55,898 bases of DNA from positions 1-55,898 of the forward strand of contig JADGEK010000024.1 in assembly GCA_016744395.1 (NCBI GenBank). The letters are read 5' to 3'. Of the stretch, positions 28,833 to 37,443 are shown piece by piece. The notes beneath the pieces are model-generated. The model searched no databases. It was not told the origin of the DNA and worked only from the letters and a program-made list of their open reading frames with translations. Each line of letters opens with the position of its first letter. Position 1 is the stretch's first letter. This DNA is from Gammaproteobacteria bacterium. GTDB lineage: Bacteria > Pseudomonadota > Gammaproteobacteria > GRL18. The translations under genes were made by a program, and so were the position numbers.

Positions 28833-28953
28833 TACTTAACTCTTTATCCTCCCTCTTCTTTAGAAGGGGGACTGAGGGGCTTGTTTTTATTATTAAAAAC
28901 TCTTTTTCAAGAAACTTTTTTTAAAAGAGACATCTGAGAGGTTAACAAATATT

Positions 28954-30387
28954 ATGCAATGGGAAGTCGTTATTGGTTTGGAAATCCATGTTCAATTGTC
29001 CACCAAATCAAAAATATTTTCTGGTGCTTCAACAGCCTATGGCGCTGAACCAAATACTCAGGCCTGCACTGTTGATTTAGGTCTGCCAGGTGTATTACCT
29101 GTCTTTAATGGTGAAGCACTTAATAAATCAGTGATGTTTGGTCTGGCAGTTGGTGCACAAATTAATGAGCGCTCAGTCTTTGACCGTAAAAATTACTTCT
29201 ATCCTGATTCACCAAAAGCCTATCAGATTAGCCAATTGTATTATCCGATCGTAGGTGAAGGTCATATTGATATTGATTTGGAAGATGGTTCACAAAAACG
29301 CATTGGCGTAACACGTGCCCATATGGAAGAAGATGCGGGTAAATCCTTGCATGAAAATTTCCAAAATCAAACGGGTATTGACTTGAACAGGGCAGGTACA
29401 CCGCTGCTTGAAATTGTTTCTGAGCCCGATATGCGCAGTGCTAAGGAAGCGGTGGCCTATATGCGTAAGATCCACTCTATTGTGCGTTATCTGGGTATTT
29501 CTGATGGCAATATGCAGGAAGGTTCATTCCGTTGTGATGCCAATGTGTCCTTGCGTCCTAAAGGCCAGGAAGAATTTGGTACGCGTGCAGAACTAAAAAA
29601 CATTAACTCTTTTCGTTTTGTTGAAAAAGCCATTAATGTTGAGATTGAGCGTCAGATGGAAATTCTTGAAGAGGGCGGCAGCGTCACTCAGGAAACGCGT
29701 TTGTATGATGCCGAGAAAAATGAAACACGGTCTATGCGCAGTAAAGAGGAAGCCAATGATTATCGTTACTTTCCCGATCCTGACTTATTACCCATCGTAA
29801 TTTCAGCTGAAGAAATTGAAGCCATTCGCAAAACATTACCTGAGTTGCCTGAAGCAAAATGCACACGCTTTATGGAAGAGCTCGGTTTGCCAGAAAAAGA
29901 TGCTAAGGCATTAACCGTTGATCGGGACATGGCAGACTATTATGAACAGGTTCAGCAATCAATCGATGATGCCAAGATGGCTGCTAACTGGTTATTGGGT
30001 GATATCTCGGCTCTGAACAATAAAAAGGGTCTGGAATTTAAAGACTGCCCTGTGAGTGCCGAACAATTAATCGGCCTTTTGAAACGCATTAAAGATAATA
30101 CGATTTCAGGTAAAATTGCCAAAGACATCTACCTTGCGATGTTTGAGGGTGAAGGTGATGCAGATGCTATTATTGATAAAAAAGGTCTGAAACAAATCAC
30201 CGATACAGGTGCAATTGAAGCAATTATTGATGAGGTGATTGTAAATAACCCTGGTCAGGTCGCTGAGTTCCAGTCAGGCAAGGACAAGCTGATCGGTTTC
30301 TTCGTTGGACAGGTCATGAAAGCATCAAAAGGCAAAGCAAACCCAGGTCAAGTGAATCAACTTCTTATGCAGAAATTAAAAAAATGA
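28954..30387 (+). CDS. gatB: GatCAB amidotransferase subunit B
   Basis: Kinase/transamidation subunit that phosphorylates the tRNA-bound Glu/Asp and receives ammonia from GatA. 477 residues: [17 protein letters not shown] start, [44 protein letters not shown], and a C-terminal YqeY-like tail ending [16 protein letters not shown] 121-bp gap after gatA contains an imperfect GC-rich hairpin near 28850-28876. The stop overlaps hslO by 4 bp (ATGA). Confidence 0.97.
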   Translation: MQWEVVIGLEIHVQLSTKSKIFSGASTAYGAEPNTQACTVDLGLPGVLPVFNGEALNKSVMFGLAVGAQINERSVFDRKNYFYPDSPKAYQISQLYYPIVGEGHIDIDLEDGSQKRIGVTRAHMEEDAGKSLHENFQNQTGIDLNRAGTPLLEIVSEPDMRSAKEAVAYMRKIHSIVRYLGISDGNMQEGSFRCDANVSLRPKGQEEFGTRAELKNINSFRFVEKAINVEIERQMEILEEGGSVTQETRLYDAEKNETRSMRSKEEANDYRYFPDPDLLPIVISAEEIEAIRKTLPELPEAKCTRFMEELGLPEKDAKALTVDRDMADYYEQVQQSIDDAKMAANWLLGDISALNNKKGLEFKDCPVSAEQLIGLLKRIKDNTISGKIAKDIYLAMFEGEGDADAIIDKKGLKQITDTGAIEAIIDEVIVNNPGQVAEFQSGKDKLIGFFVGQVMKASKGKANPGQVNQLLMQKLKK

Positions 30388-31289
30388 CCGATTTTGTAAT
30401 GAAAAGTGACAAAGACAAAATTCATCGTTTTTTATTTGATAAAGCTAATATTCGTGGCGAAATTACTTGCATAAATGACGTCTGGATGCACATGCAGTCA
30501 AATCACAACTACCCTGATATTATTCGACAGTATTTAGGGGAGGTGGTTGCGGCTTCGGTGTTGCTATCAGCGACCTTAAAATTTGAGGGGTCAATGACGA
30601 TTCAGGCAAATGGTGATGGAGCCTTAACACTGATGGTGGTTGAATGTAGAAACGACTTCGGTGTACGAGGTGTTGCTAAATATCAAGAATCACTCTTCAA
30701 TGAAGAACTTAATGAAACGGACATTAAAGACCTTCTGGGTAATGGCACTCTGATCATTACTATTGAGCAGTTTAAAAGCAAAGAGCGCTATCAGGGAATT
30801 GTTGCTCTTGATGGCAATAGTATGTCCGACTTTCTTGAAGGATACTTGCAGCGTTCAGAGCAATTAGAAACACGGATATTTCTCGCTTCAGATGAAAATG
30901 CTGTGGGTGGTTTACTCTTACAGCAATTGCCTGGACAGAGTGATGACGCGGATAGTTGGGAGCGTGTGACTCATTTGGGGAGCACCATTAAATCTGAAGA
31001 ACTGTTAGGCCTGGATGCAAAAGAAATATTACATCGACTGTATCATGAAGAAGACGTTCGTTTATTTGATCCTGAATCGATTTACTTCAAATGCAGTTGC
31101 TCCAGAGACAAAGTTACCAATATGTTGCGCTCAATCAGCCATCAGGATGCCAGTGATATTATTAAAGAACAGGGTAATATTTCAGTGGATTGTGAGTTTT
31201 GTGGTAAAACCTATGAATTTGATGAAATTGATATTGTTGGAATCTATACAGACAATGCACAACCATCTGATCCTTCAACTAAGCATTAA
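30384..31289 (+). CDS. hslO: redox-regulated chaperone Hsp33
   Basis: Cytosolic holdase activated by oxidation of a zinc-bound Cys centre under oxidative and heat stress. 301 residues. N-terminal domain: [25 protein letters not shown] region and [18 protein letters not shown]-terminal redox switch: CxC (KCSCSRDK) and CxxC ([10 protein letters not shown]), all four cysteines present. Overlap with gatB suggests translational coupling. Confidence 0.96.
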   Translation: MTDFVMKSDKDKIHRFLFDKANIRGEITCINDVWMHMQSNHNYPDIIRQYLGEVVAASVLLSATLKFEGSMTIQANGDGALTLMVVECRNDFGVRGVAKYQESLFNEELNETDIKDLLGNGTLIITIEQFKSKERYQGIVALDGNSMSDFLEGYLQRSEQLETRIFLASDENAVGGLLLQQLPGQSDDADSWERVTHLGSTIKSEELLGLDAKEILHRLYHEEDVRLFDPESIYFKCSCSRDKVTNMLRSISHQDASDIIKEQGNISVDCEFCGKTYEFDEIDIVGIYTDNAQPSDPSTKH

Positions 31290-31313
31290 GGTAAGAAGTA
31301 CTCCAAATAAGCT

Positions 31314-31511
31314 ATGAATAATAAAATACCCAAGCCTGGAGTGTCAAGGGAAGAAAGAATCTCTGACGAAGGTTTACAGCGCCTTGAAAACCATTTGCAA
31401 AATGGTTCCCAAATGAGCACCATGGTATTAAAACAATGGATTAAACGTCATGGTGAACCAGCCAGACAGCTGCTCAAAAAGTATAAGCAATATCATTTAG
31501 ATATGAATTAG
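31314..31511 (+). CDS. small basic conserved-looking protein, unknown
   Basis: 65 residues, no membrane segment. A predicted helix pair (EGLQRLENHLQNGSQMS and VLKQWIKRHGEPARQLLKKY) dominates and the charge is positive. It lies between hslO and hspQ in the same direction (24 and 43 bp gaps), so it is probably in their transcript. I do not recognise the family; a small nucleic-acid-binding or adaptor protein is possible but unproven. Confidence 0.55.
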   Translation: MNNKIPKPGVSREERISDEGLQRLENHLQNGSQMSTMVLKQWIKRHGEPARQLLKKYKQYHLDMN

Positions 31512-31554
31512 ACACTTATAGTTGATAATAATGATTGTATAGAGGTTTAATAAA

Positions 31555-31869
31555 ATGTCAAAAGCCAAATTTTCAATTGGTGAAATCATTCATCATAAAC
31601 GCTTTGATTATCGTGGTGTCATCTTTAATGTGGATGATTCGATGCAACTACCAGATGAATGGTATGACCAGGTGGCTAAATCCAGACCACCAAAAGATAA
31701 ACCCTGGTACCATGTCATGGTGGATAAGCAGCGGCAAACCACCTATGTTGCTGAGCAAAATCTGGAAAGTGACATTGATCGTCGCCCCATTAATCACCCT
31801 TCTCTTGACAACTATTTTTCCAAAATGAAAGATGGTCGTTACTTGTTAAAACCCATCAAAATAAATTAG
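31555..31869 (+). CDS. hspQ: heat-shock protein HspQ (YccV family)
   Basis: 104 residues with FSIGEIIHHKRFDYRGVIFNVD, PWYHVMVD and TTYVAEQNLE, the typical YccV/HspQ hemimethylated-DNA-binding domain. In enteric bacteria HspQ enhances Lon degradation of specific substrates and is heat-induced. AGAGG precedes the ATG. Its position after hslO makes a small protein-quality-control group. Confidence 0.92.
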   Translation: MSKAKFSIGEIIHHKRFDYRGVIFNVDDSMQLPDEWYDQVAKSRPPKDKPWYHVMVDKQRQTTYVAEQNLESDIDRRPINHPSLDNYFSKMKDGRYLLKPIKIN

Positions 31870-31878
31870 GCTTAATCT

Positions 31879-32772
31879 ATGGCAACGATTAATATCATGG
31901 CCTTGCGCCATAGTGCTTTTTATGCACCCCTGTTAATGACCATTAACGGGGACTATCTTGCCAGGCATGGACTTGACCCCACCTATAGTATTGCGACTCC
32001 TGATAATCCTATTGATAAAAATTTGCATGCAGGTACTGCTCACTTATCGCAGTCTGCACCTGCAGTGAGTTTTAAAGCACTAGAAAATAATAAAGAAATT
32101 GATATTGTTCATTTTGCATCCATTAACAATCGTGATGGTTTTTATCTGACTGCCAGAGAACCCAGTGAACACTTTAAATGGTCTGATTTGGAAGGGCAGG
32201 AAGTTCTGGTGGATCATTTATTTCAGCCCTATGCAACACTTCGTTATGCCATGCATTTAAACGGAGCTGATTTTGATAAAATAAAAATTATCAATGCAGG
32301 CAGTGTTGAGCAAATGGATCAGGCCTTTCGTTTAGGGCAAGGTGCTTTTGTGCATCAACAGGGGCCAGCACCACAGCAACTAGAAGCGGATGGCTTTGGG
32401 CAAATGGTTGCTTCTGTTGGTGAAGCAATTGGTCCCATTGCTTTTAGCAGTCTATGTGCAACTCGTGACTGGTTAAAAACAGAGATGGCAGAGGTTTTTC
32501 TAGCCGCTTATCAACAAGCAATGCTAGACATTATAGAAATGCCTGCTGAAAAAATTGCCGAGATTATCCATAATTTTTTACCTGATATAGATAGAGATGT
32601 TTTAGTGATCACGCTTGATGCTTATAAAAAACTGGGTACCTGGAGGGCAGATACCGAGATAAGTACCAAGAGTTATGAACAATTATTAAATGTTTTTCTT
32701 CATAGTGGCTATATTACAAAATCTCATCCAATGGACTCTTGTATTGTCATGGCTTGTGACAGAAATAAATGA
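31879..32772 (+). CDS. NMT1/THI5-like substrate-binding fold protein, no signal peptide
   Basis: 297 residues resembling periplasmic binding proteins of the NMT1/TauA/SsuA group: VALRHSAFYAPLLM-type start, GTAHLSQSAPAVSF, a hinge near SDLEGQEVLVDHLFQPYATLRYAMHLNG, and EAIGPIAFSSLCATRDWL. No signal peptide or lipobox is present, and no ABC permease or ATPase is near. It starts 9 bp after hspQ. A cytosolic thiamine-pyrimidine-synthase-like enzyme or a solitary sensor is possible; the substrate is unknown. Confidence 0.75.
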   Translation: MATINIMALRHSAFYAPLLMTINGDYLARHGLDPTYSIATPDNPIDKNLHAGTAHLSQSAPAVSFKALENNKEIDIVHFASINNRDGFYLTAREPSEHFKWSDLEGQEVLVDHLFQPYATLRYAMHLNGADFDKIKIINAGSVEQMDQAFRLGQGAFVHQQGPAPQQLEADGFGQMVASVGEAIGPIAFSSLCATRDWLKTEMAEVFLAAYQQAMLDIIEMPAEKIAEIIHNFLPDIDRDVLVITLDAYKKLGTWRADTEISTKSYEQLLNVFLHSGYITKSHPMDSCIVMACDRNK

Positions 32773-32781
32773 CCCTGAATA

Positions 32782-32812
32782 CTCCTTAACAGAATACTGC
32801 TCAGTTAAGGAG
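32782..32812 (+). terminator. hairpin after the hslO-hspQ-31879 series
   Basis: CTCCTTAAC (32782-32790) pairs perfectly with GTTAAGGAG (32804-32812) across a 13-nt loop, 10 bp after the stop of the binding-protein gene. No long T-run follows, so termination may be partial. Confidence 0.45.
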
Positions 32813-32902
32813 ATTGAATTTATTGAATGGAAAAATTAAAATTTTAATATTTTGATATCTGTGATAAATTAAACTCAGACATCATTAACTACTGGAGATA
32901 TC

Positions 32903-33406
32903 ATGTTCCCAACAATCGACTTCTCTCAACTTAAGCTCATAGATGCCCTTGATATTGCCATTTTTGTAGAAATGGAAGCTTTTGAGCGATACACACTGTT
33001 TACTGAACAACTTGGACACCGCTATCCAGAGGATGCTGCTGATGTGTTCAGAAAAATGGCAGAGAGTGAAAAAAAGCACGGAGATGAACTCTCTAAGAAA
33101 CGGCAAGCATTATTTGGTGATTCGCCTGTTGTGGTCAATAAAGATGCATTGTTCGATGTGGAAGCACCAGAAGTGGGTTCTATTCGCTGGAATATGTCCC
33201 CATTTAAAGCCTTTCAAATTGTTTTAGCTTCTGAAGAAAAAGCCTTTGATTTTTATAGCGAAGCGCTATCCTATGTGAATGACACTGAGGTAAAAACATT
33301 ATTTACAGAATTGCGTGATGAAGAAGCCGAACATGTTCAAATGATTAAGGCTTTTATCGCTCAGCTACCTCCAGAAGCATACGAAGATCTGGATGATGAA
33401 GATTGA
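32903..33406 (+). CDS. ferritin-like / rubrerythrin-family diiron protein
   Basis: 167-residue four-helix protein with two ExxH motifs, EKKH (about residue 56-59) in MAESEKKHGDEL and EAEH in RDEEAEHVQMI, plus partner Glu residues in FVEMEAFERY and LASEEKAFDFY. This is a rubrerythrin-like diiron site; the rubredoxin domain is missing, so an external electron donor would be needed. The acidic tail is EAYEDLDDED. GGAG precedes the ATG. Peroxide reduction or iron handling is likely from family knowledge. Confidence 0.85.
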   Translation: MFPTIDFSQLKLIDALDIAIFVEMEAFERYTLFTEQLGHRYPEDAADVFRKMAESEKKHGDELSKKRQALFGDSPVVVNKDALFDVEAPEVGSIRWNMSPFKAFQIVLASEEKAFDFYSEALSYVNDTEVKTLFTELRDEEAEHVQMIKAFIAQLPPEAYEDLDDED

Positions 33407-33424
33407 GCCAATTCAAATAATGAC

Positions 33425-34099
33425 TTAGATTTTTGAAAAAGTGTGTGTGATTTCATTCATCAGGATTATTTCACTTTCTTTTTTTCCTGCTTCACACCAC
33501 TTAATAATTGCTTCTTGAGATAGGACATGTTCCAGGTATTCTTGTTCGATTTTCCCCAGACTAATGCCATAACTCTTAAATCTCAGGACAATAGGAGCAT
33601 ACACGGCATCGGCAATTGAAAATTGACCGAATAACCAAGGACCTTCATGCATATATCGTTTACGAAAATAGCGCCATAAACTGGTGATCCTGTCGATGTC
33701 TTCAGAAGCTTCTTTTGAAAGCTGAATTAAAGAAAGTATTTTCCTGCAATTCATTGGCAGTTCATTTCTTATGGTTGTGAAACCAGAGTGCATTTCTGCA
33801 CACATAGAACGTGCCATTGCCCTGTCTTCAAACGATTCAGGCCAGCCATTATGTTGTGGGTATTTTTCCGCTAAATATTCTAAAATAGCCATCGAATCCC
33901 AAACAATGAATTCATCATCTAACAATACAGGTACTTTATAGTTAGAGTAATATTGCTCTAATTGAGCATCGGTCTGTTCGGTAAAAAGTGGAATTCTTTT
34001 TTCTTCAAAAGAAAGGCCCATTTGTTTCATCCAAAACCATGGCCTGAGAGACCATGAGGAGTAATTTTTATTACCGATGATTAATGTTAAGTCTGACAT
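33425..34099 (-). CDS. glutathione S-transferase family protein
   Basis: About 224 residues. N-terminal thioredoxin fold with LIIGNKNYSSWSLRPWFWMK (Ser-type active site), the cis-Pro segment YKVPVLLDD and DSMAILEYLAEKYP, followed by the all-helical GST domain. ATG 34099 is chosen because the family starts there; 13 further residues upstream look non-native. It converges with the ferritin-like gene with only 18 bp between. Substrate unknown; detoxification or maleylacetoacetate-isomerase-like roles are possible. Confidence 0.88.
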   Translation of the reverse strand: MSDLTLIIGNKNYSSWSLRPWFWMKQMGLSFEEKRIPLFTEQTDAQLEQYYSNYKVPVLLDDEFIVWDSMAILEYLAEKYPQHNGWPESFEDRAMARSMCAEMHSGFTTIRNELPMNCRKILSLIQLSKEASEDIDRITSLWRYFRKRYMHEGPWLFGQFSIADAVYAPIVLRFKSYGISLGKIEQEYLEHVLSQEAIIKWCEAGKKESEIILMNEITHTFSKI

Positions 34100-34311
34100 A
34101 TGTGTTATTACTCTTCTAACTAACAAAAAATTTAACAAGCATAATTTTGAGATTTTATATTAATACAATAATGGTCGCTAAATTTTTTGGCTAAGGGCTT
34201 TTGATTGTTGTTGTAAGGTGATGGCTTATTAAGCTTAACCATTAAAATTGTAGCATTGTTTTTTACCTTTTAATCCATATATTTAGCTTAAAGACATTAA
34301 ACGTAAATATT

Positions 34312-34734
34312 ATGAATAAAGATGAAAAACTGTGCCCATTTTCTAAGCCAATTATTGGGAAATGGTGCTGCTGCCAATATGCCAGTCTGTCTGATCGCTG
34401 TGCTGGAAAAATGAACTGTCAGCATCCTGATAATCATTTAGAGCTATGCCAGCAGTTAGTCGCAGAATTGGAAAGGAATACTCAATTTATTCTGGGCGTC
34501 AGTAATAATGAGAGTCCCTTAACTCATCAGCAATATATGAAAATTAAATGTGGTGGCATGGAAGGCATGCAGCGAGTGCTGGAGCCAGAATCTGAAGAAC
34601 TGCCTCGTGTCACGGATATTTCAGCAGAAATTTTAAAACAATACGATTCATATGCTGATTTCCCATATGGTGATATTGTGAGAGACATTGCCAATTTCAG
34701 TCATCGAAAATCAGCAAAAAAGAATAAATCTTAG
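34312..34734 (+). CDS. Cys-rich protein of unknown function
   Basis: 140 soluble residues. The N-terminal 46 residues hold cysteines at 8, 19, 20, 21, 30, 36 and 46 (KWCCCQYASLSDRCAGKMNC), a spacing that suggests metal or Fe-S binding. The rest is acidic to neutral with KCGGMEGMQRVL and a basic tail (HRKSAKKNKS). I do not recognise the family. It follows ferritin-like and GST genes, so an oxidative-stress or metal role is a guess. Confidence 0.65.
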   Translation: MNKDEKLCPFSKPIIGKWCCCQYASLSDRCAGKMNCQHPDNHLELCQQLVAELERNTQFILGVSNNESPLTHQQYMKIKCGGMEGMQRVLEPESEELPRVTDISAEILKQYDSYADFPYGDIVRDIANFSHRKSAKKNKS

Positions 34735-34808
34735 TCTTTAGCACGATAGATTATTGTCGTGTAATCTTCTGTCATCCTTGTGAGGATGGTGGCAATCTTT
34801 CTTTTGAG

Positions 34809-34982
34809 ATGTATTTTGCCAATGGAAAATCGGAAGGTATTATGACCAGTTATACTCGAGATGGTTCTTTAAAAGAGACTGGAAATTATAGTGCTGGAAA
34901 CAAAGAGGGTGAATTTATTCGTTATGATGAAACTGGAACAGTGATCGATGTCGCCACCTTTCGTGAAGATAAAGAAATATAA
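34809..34982 (+). pseudogene. MORN-variant repeat fragment
   Basis: A 57-codon frame from ATG 34809 encodes two MORN-variant repeats: YFANGKSEGIMTSYTRDGS and GNYSAGNKEGEFIRYDETG, as in YwqK-type proteins. The same frame is open a further 22 codons upstream to a TAA, with no start codon there. Full-length relatives carry a signal peptide and many more repeats, so this is probably the decayed end of a larger gene, or a very small intact one. Confidence 0.5.
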
Positions 34983-35038
34983 TGCTTTTTTGGAACAGAG
35001 TATTAATTTGAATAAATGCTCTGCCACTCTATTAATTT

Positions 35039-35710
35039 TTACTCAGATGATTTGATTAAATGGGCTAGATTGATCAGTTCGGATAAGTTTTTGGCACCCA
35101 TCTTTTCCATTGCTTTTGCACGATGGATTTCAACGGTTCGCGTGCTGATGTTCAATTCGTATGCAATGACTTTATTCAACTTTCCTGCAACGACTTCTGT
35201 GAATATCTCGCTTTCTCTCGGGGTTAATGAGTCGTATTTATCCTGGGCGTCCTGCCTGACATCATGAACATCATGGCGTTTGCTATTGATTTCCATTGCC
35301 TGTGATATGCGATCCAATAACTGCTGATCACTAAAGGGTTTTTGTAAAAAATCAATTGCTCCATTTTGTACAGCTTTGACAGCCATGGGTATCTCTCCAT
35401 GGCCAGATATCATAATAATGGGAAGTAATGTCTCCATGTTGGAGAGCTTTTCCTGTAACTCCATACCACTCATACCAGGCATACGAACATCAAGGATAAG
35501 ACAACCCTTGCGGTCAGGAGCAAATTGATTAAAAAATAAATCGGCGGATTCAAAACACTCTACGGTATAACCGACTGATTTAATCAGTAAACGGAGAGCG
35601 GCCCTGACATCTGGCTCATCATCAACAACGAAAACAGTTTGTGTCTCATTATTACTATCAGAACCTGTGGATGCAGAATTAGATGTTTGATTTGGCAAGT
35701 CTATCTCCAT
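35039..35710 (-). CDS. FixJ-type response regulator (REC + LuxR HTH)
   Basis: About 223 residues. Receiver domain with acidic pocket VVDDEPD, phospho-Asp in LILDVRMPGMSG, and KPF switch Lys (FLQKPFSDQQ); all catalytic residues are intact. The C-terminal LuxR HTH reads LTPRESEIFTEVVAGKLNKVIAYEL...RTVEIHRAKAMEKM. Resembles FixJ/TodT regulators. ATG 35710 (MEIDLP) is preferred to TTG 35719. It directly follows the kinase-like gene at 35753 on the same strand; that kinase lacks its His, so the phosphate source may be another kinase. Confidence 0.9.
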   Translation of the reverse strand: MEIDLPNQTSNSASTGSDSNNETQTVFVVDDEPDVRAALRLLIKSVGYTVECFESADLFFNQFAPDRKGCLILDVRMPGMSGMELQEKLSNMETLLPIIMISGHGEIPMAVKAVQNGAIDFLQKPFSDQQLLDRISQAMEINSKRHDVHDVRQDAQDKYDSLTPRESEIFTEVVAGKLNKVIAYELNISTRTVEIHRAKAMEKMGAKNLSELINLAHLIKSSE

Positions 35711-35752
35711 AAATTTCAAGATTGGCTAGAGGCCTTTTGTCTGCTAAAGGCT

Positions 35753-36970
35753 TTATTTACTATGGGGTTCAATCAAATTATTCTTTGCACATTGATTTGA
35801 AATTAATGGCAGACATATTGTGACAACCGTTGCTGCTTTTGTCGCAGGGGATGCAATTGTAATACTGCCATGGTGTAAGTCGATGATATGATGGCACATT
35901 GACAAGCCAATGCCAATACCATTCTCTTTTGTTGTGGTAAATGGTTCAAAAATTTTATCCTGAATTTCTTCAGGAAATCCCGCTCCATTATCTGAAATTT
36001 CTATCTCATAACACAAATCATCGGGATTCTCATTGGGAGCACTTTTTTGTGTGAAAGAGTTAGAGGATTTTAAGCGAGTTGTTAAAGTAATTTCAGGTGA
36101 TTGGCTTGAGTTATCCATAACTGCATCAATCGCATTATTGAGTAAGCTAAATATCACTTGCCTCATTTGAACTCTATCAACACAGAATGACATAAATGAG
36201 GGTTCTAATTGAGTTACAAAATGGATGGGTGACTCAAGGCTGTTTAATTCGGTTAAATGAATTGCTTCCTGGATGAGGTGATTCAGGCAAATATTTTCAG
36301 AGTGTAAAGTATTAACGTTGAGTTGGGCGCGTATTTTTTTTATAATTTTTCCTGCGTTCTGAGCATTGACAACCACTCTTTCCATTGCGTCATTGATTTC
36401 CTCAGAAGGTGCATTATTTTGATACAGACGTTGCATGGCCTGAGTATAAGATAAGATTGCTGTTAAAGGCTGATTTAACTTATCTGCCAGAGAGCTGGAA
36501 ATTTCTCTCATCGCGCTCAGGCGTGAAAATTGTTTTAACTCTTTGAAATTTTTTTTGAATGAAGATGAACCATGATGGCTTGCTGATTTTATACCGTTAA
36601 GGGAGTCATTAATCAGGTGAAATGTCATTAAATAAAACTCATTAGGTCCTGTTATTTTATCTTCAGGATTAATAATCACTTTTACTTCAAATGAGTGTGT
36701 GTGTTTATTATGTTTAAGCGCTATATTGAATTTTACCGCTTGTGATTTATCATTGAGAGTACTGATGACATTAAGAAAAGCATGCTCATTAAGATCGTCT
36801 GACCAGTCTGTTACATTGGTTGATGTGAGTTTTGAGCCAAACAGTCGGTGACTTTCATGATTGGAATAATGTATTATGCCACTTTTATCGACAATCAATA
36901 TCGCCACTGGCAGGCTTTCTAATAAGCTTTGTTGGGCAGTTTCTATTTTATGTTGATACATAGAGTTCAT
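35753..36970 (-). CDS. PAS-domain histidine-kinase-like protein lacking the phospho-acceptor His
   Basis: 405 residues, no membrane helices: PAS domain (SLPVAILIVDKSGIIHYSNHE), dimerisation helix region and an HATPase domain. The ATPase part looks whole: N box LLNNAIDAV, DNGAGFPEE, FTTTKENGIGIGLSMCHH. In the dimerisation helix the FixL/NtrB motif A-H-E-L-N-Q-P reads LADKLNQPLTAI: Asp163 replaces His and Lys164 replaces the adjacent Glu. Autophosphorylation is therefore not expected; a phosphatase, allosteric or decoy role toward the neighbouring FixJ-type regulator is possible. Confidence 0.88.
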   Translation of the reverse strand: MNSMYQHKIETAQQSLLESLPVAILIVDKSGIIHYSNHESHRLFGSKLTSTNVTDWSDDLNEHAFLNVISTLNDKSQAVKFNIALKHNKHTHSFEVKVIINPEDKITGPNEFYLMTFHLINDSLNGIKSASHHGSSSFKKNFKELKQFSRLSAMREISSSLADKLNQPLTAILSYTQAMQRLYQNNAPSEEINDAMERVVVNAQNAGKIIKKIRAQLNVNTLHSENICLNHLIQEAIHLTELNSLESPIHFVTQLEPSFMSFCVDRVQMRQVIFSLLNNAIDAVMDNSSQSPEITLTTRLKSSNSFTQKSAPNENPDDLCYEIEISDNGAGFPEEIQDKIFEPFTTTKENGIGIGLSMCHHIIDLHHGSITIASPATKAATVVTICLPLISNQCAKNNLIEPHSK

Positions 36971-37443
36971 GCTTTAGAAGGCTCTTTTAATATAGTTATA
37001 TTATCTACAGTACGGTTACCAGGATAATGATTTCTCAAGGTTTAAGACACAAACGTTGTAAAACCCTAACAGTACCTGAACCCATTATCGTTGAGCAGAT
37101 TGTCATTTACAATATGTAGAAACCGAAGGAAACTCAGTTATTATTAATTGTTTGGCCTTTACTTCAGTTGAGATTCAGGTCATCGTTTTTAATAAAAAAG
37201 CGTTGAGAGAGATTTTGTTTGATCTTAACTTGTTGATCACAAAATATATTTTAAAGTAACAATGATTCTCCCAAACTTTTTTATGAACTAGAACAATTAA
37301 AAATAGAGTCTATTGATAAACTTTCAATAGCACTTTTATGTAATATTGTGGTCAAAAAGTCGTTCTATATAGAAATACACATTCTTATTTTGTATTTACC
37401 ATGTCATTAGCTCACAAAATAGAAAAATATTTAGTTAAATACT
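36971..37443. other. divergent intergenic region between two kinase genes
   Basis: 473 bp, AT-rich, no gene seen. A 7-bp inverted repeat CTATTGA / TCAATAG (37310-37330) lies about 115 bp before the plus-strand kinase and might be an operator. No sigma-54 -24/-12 element was found. Confidence 0.4.
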
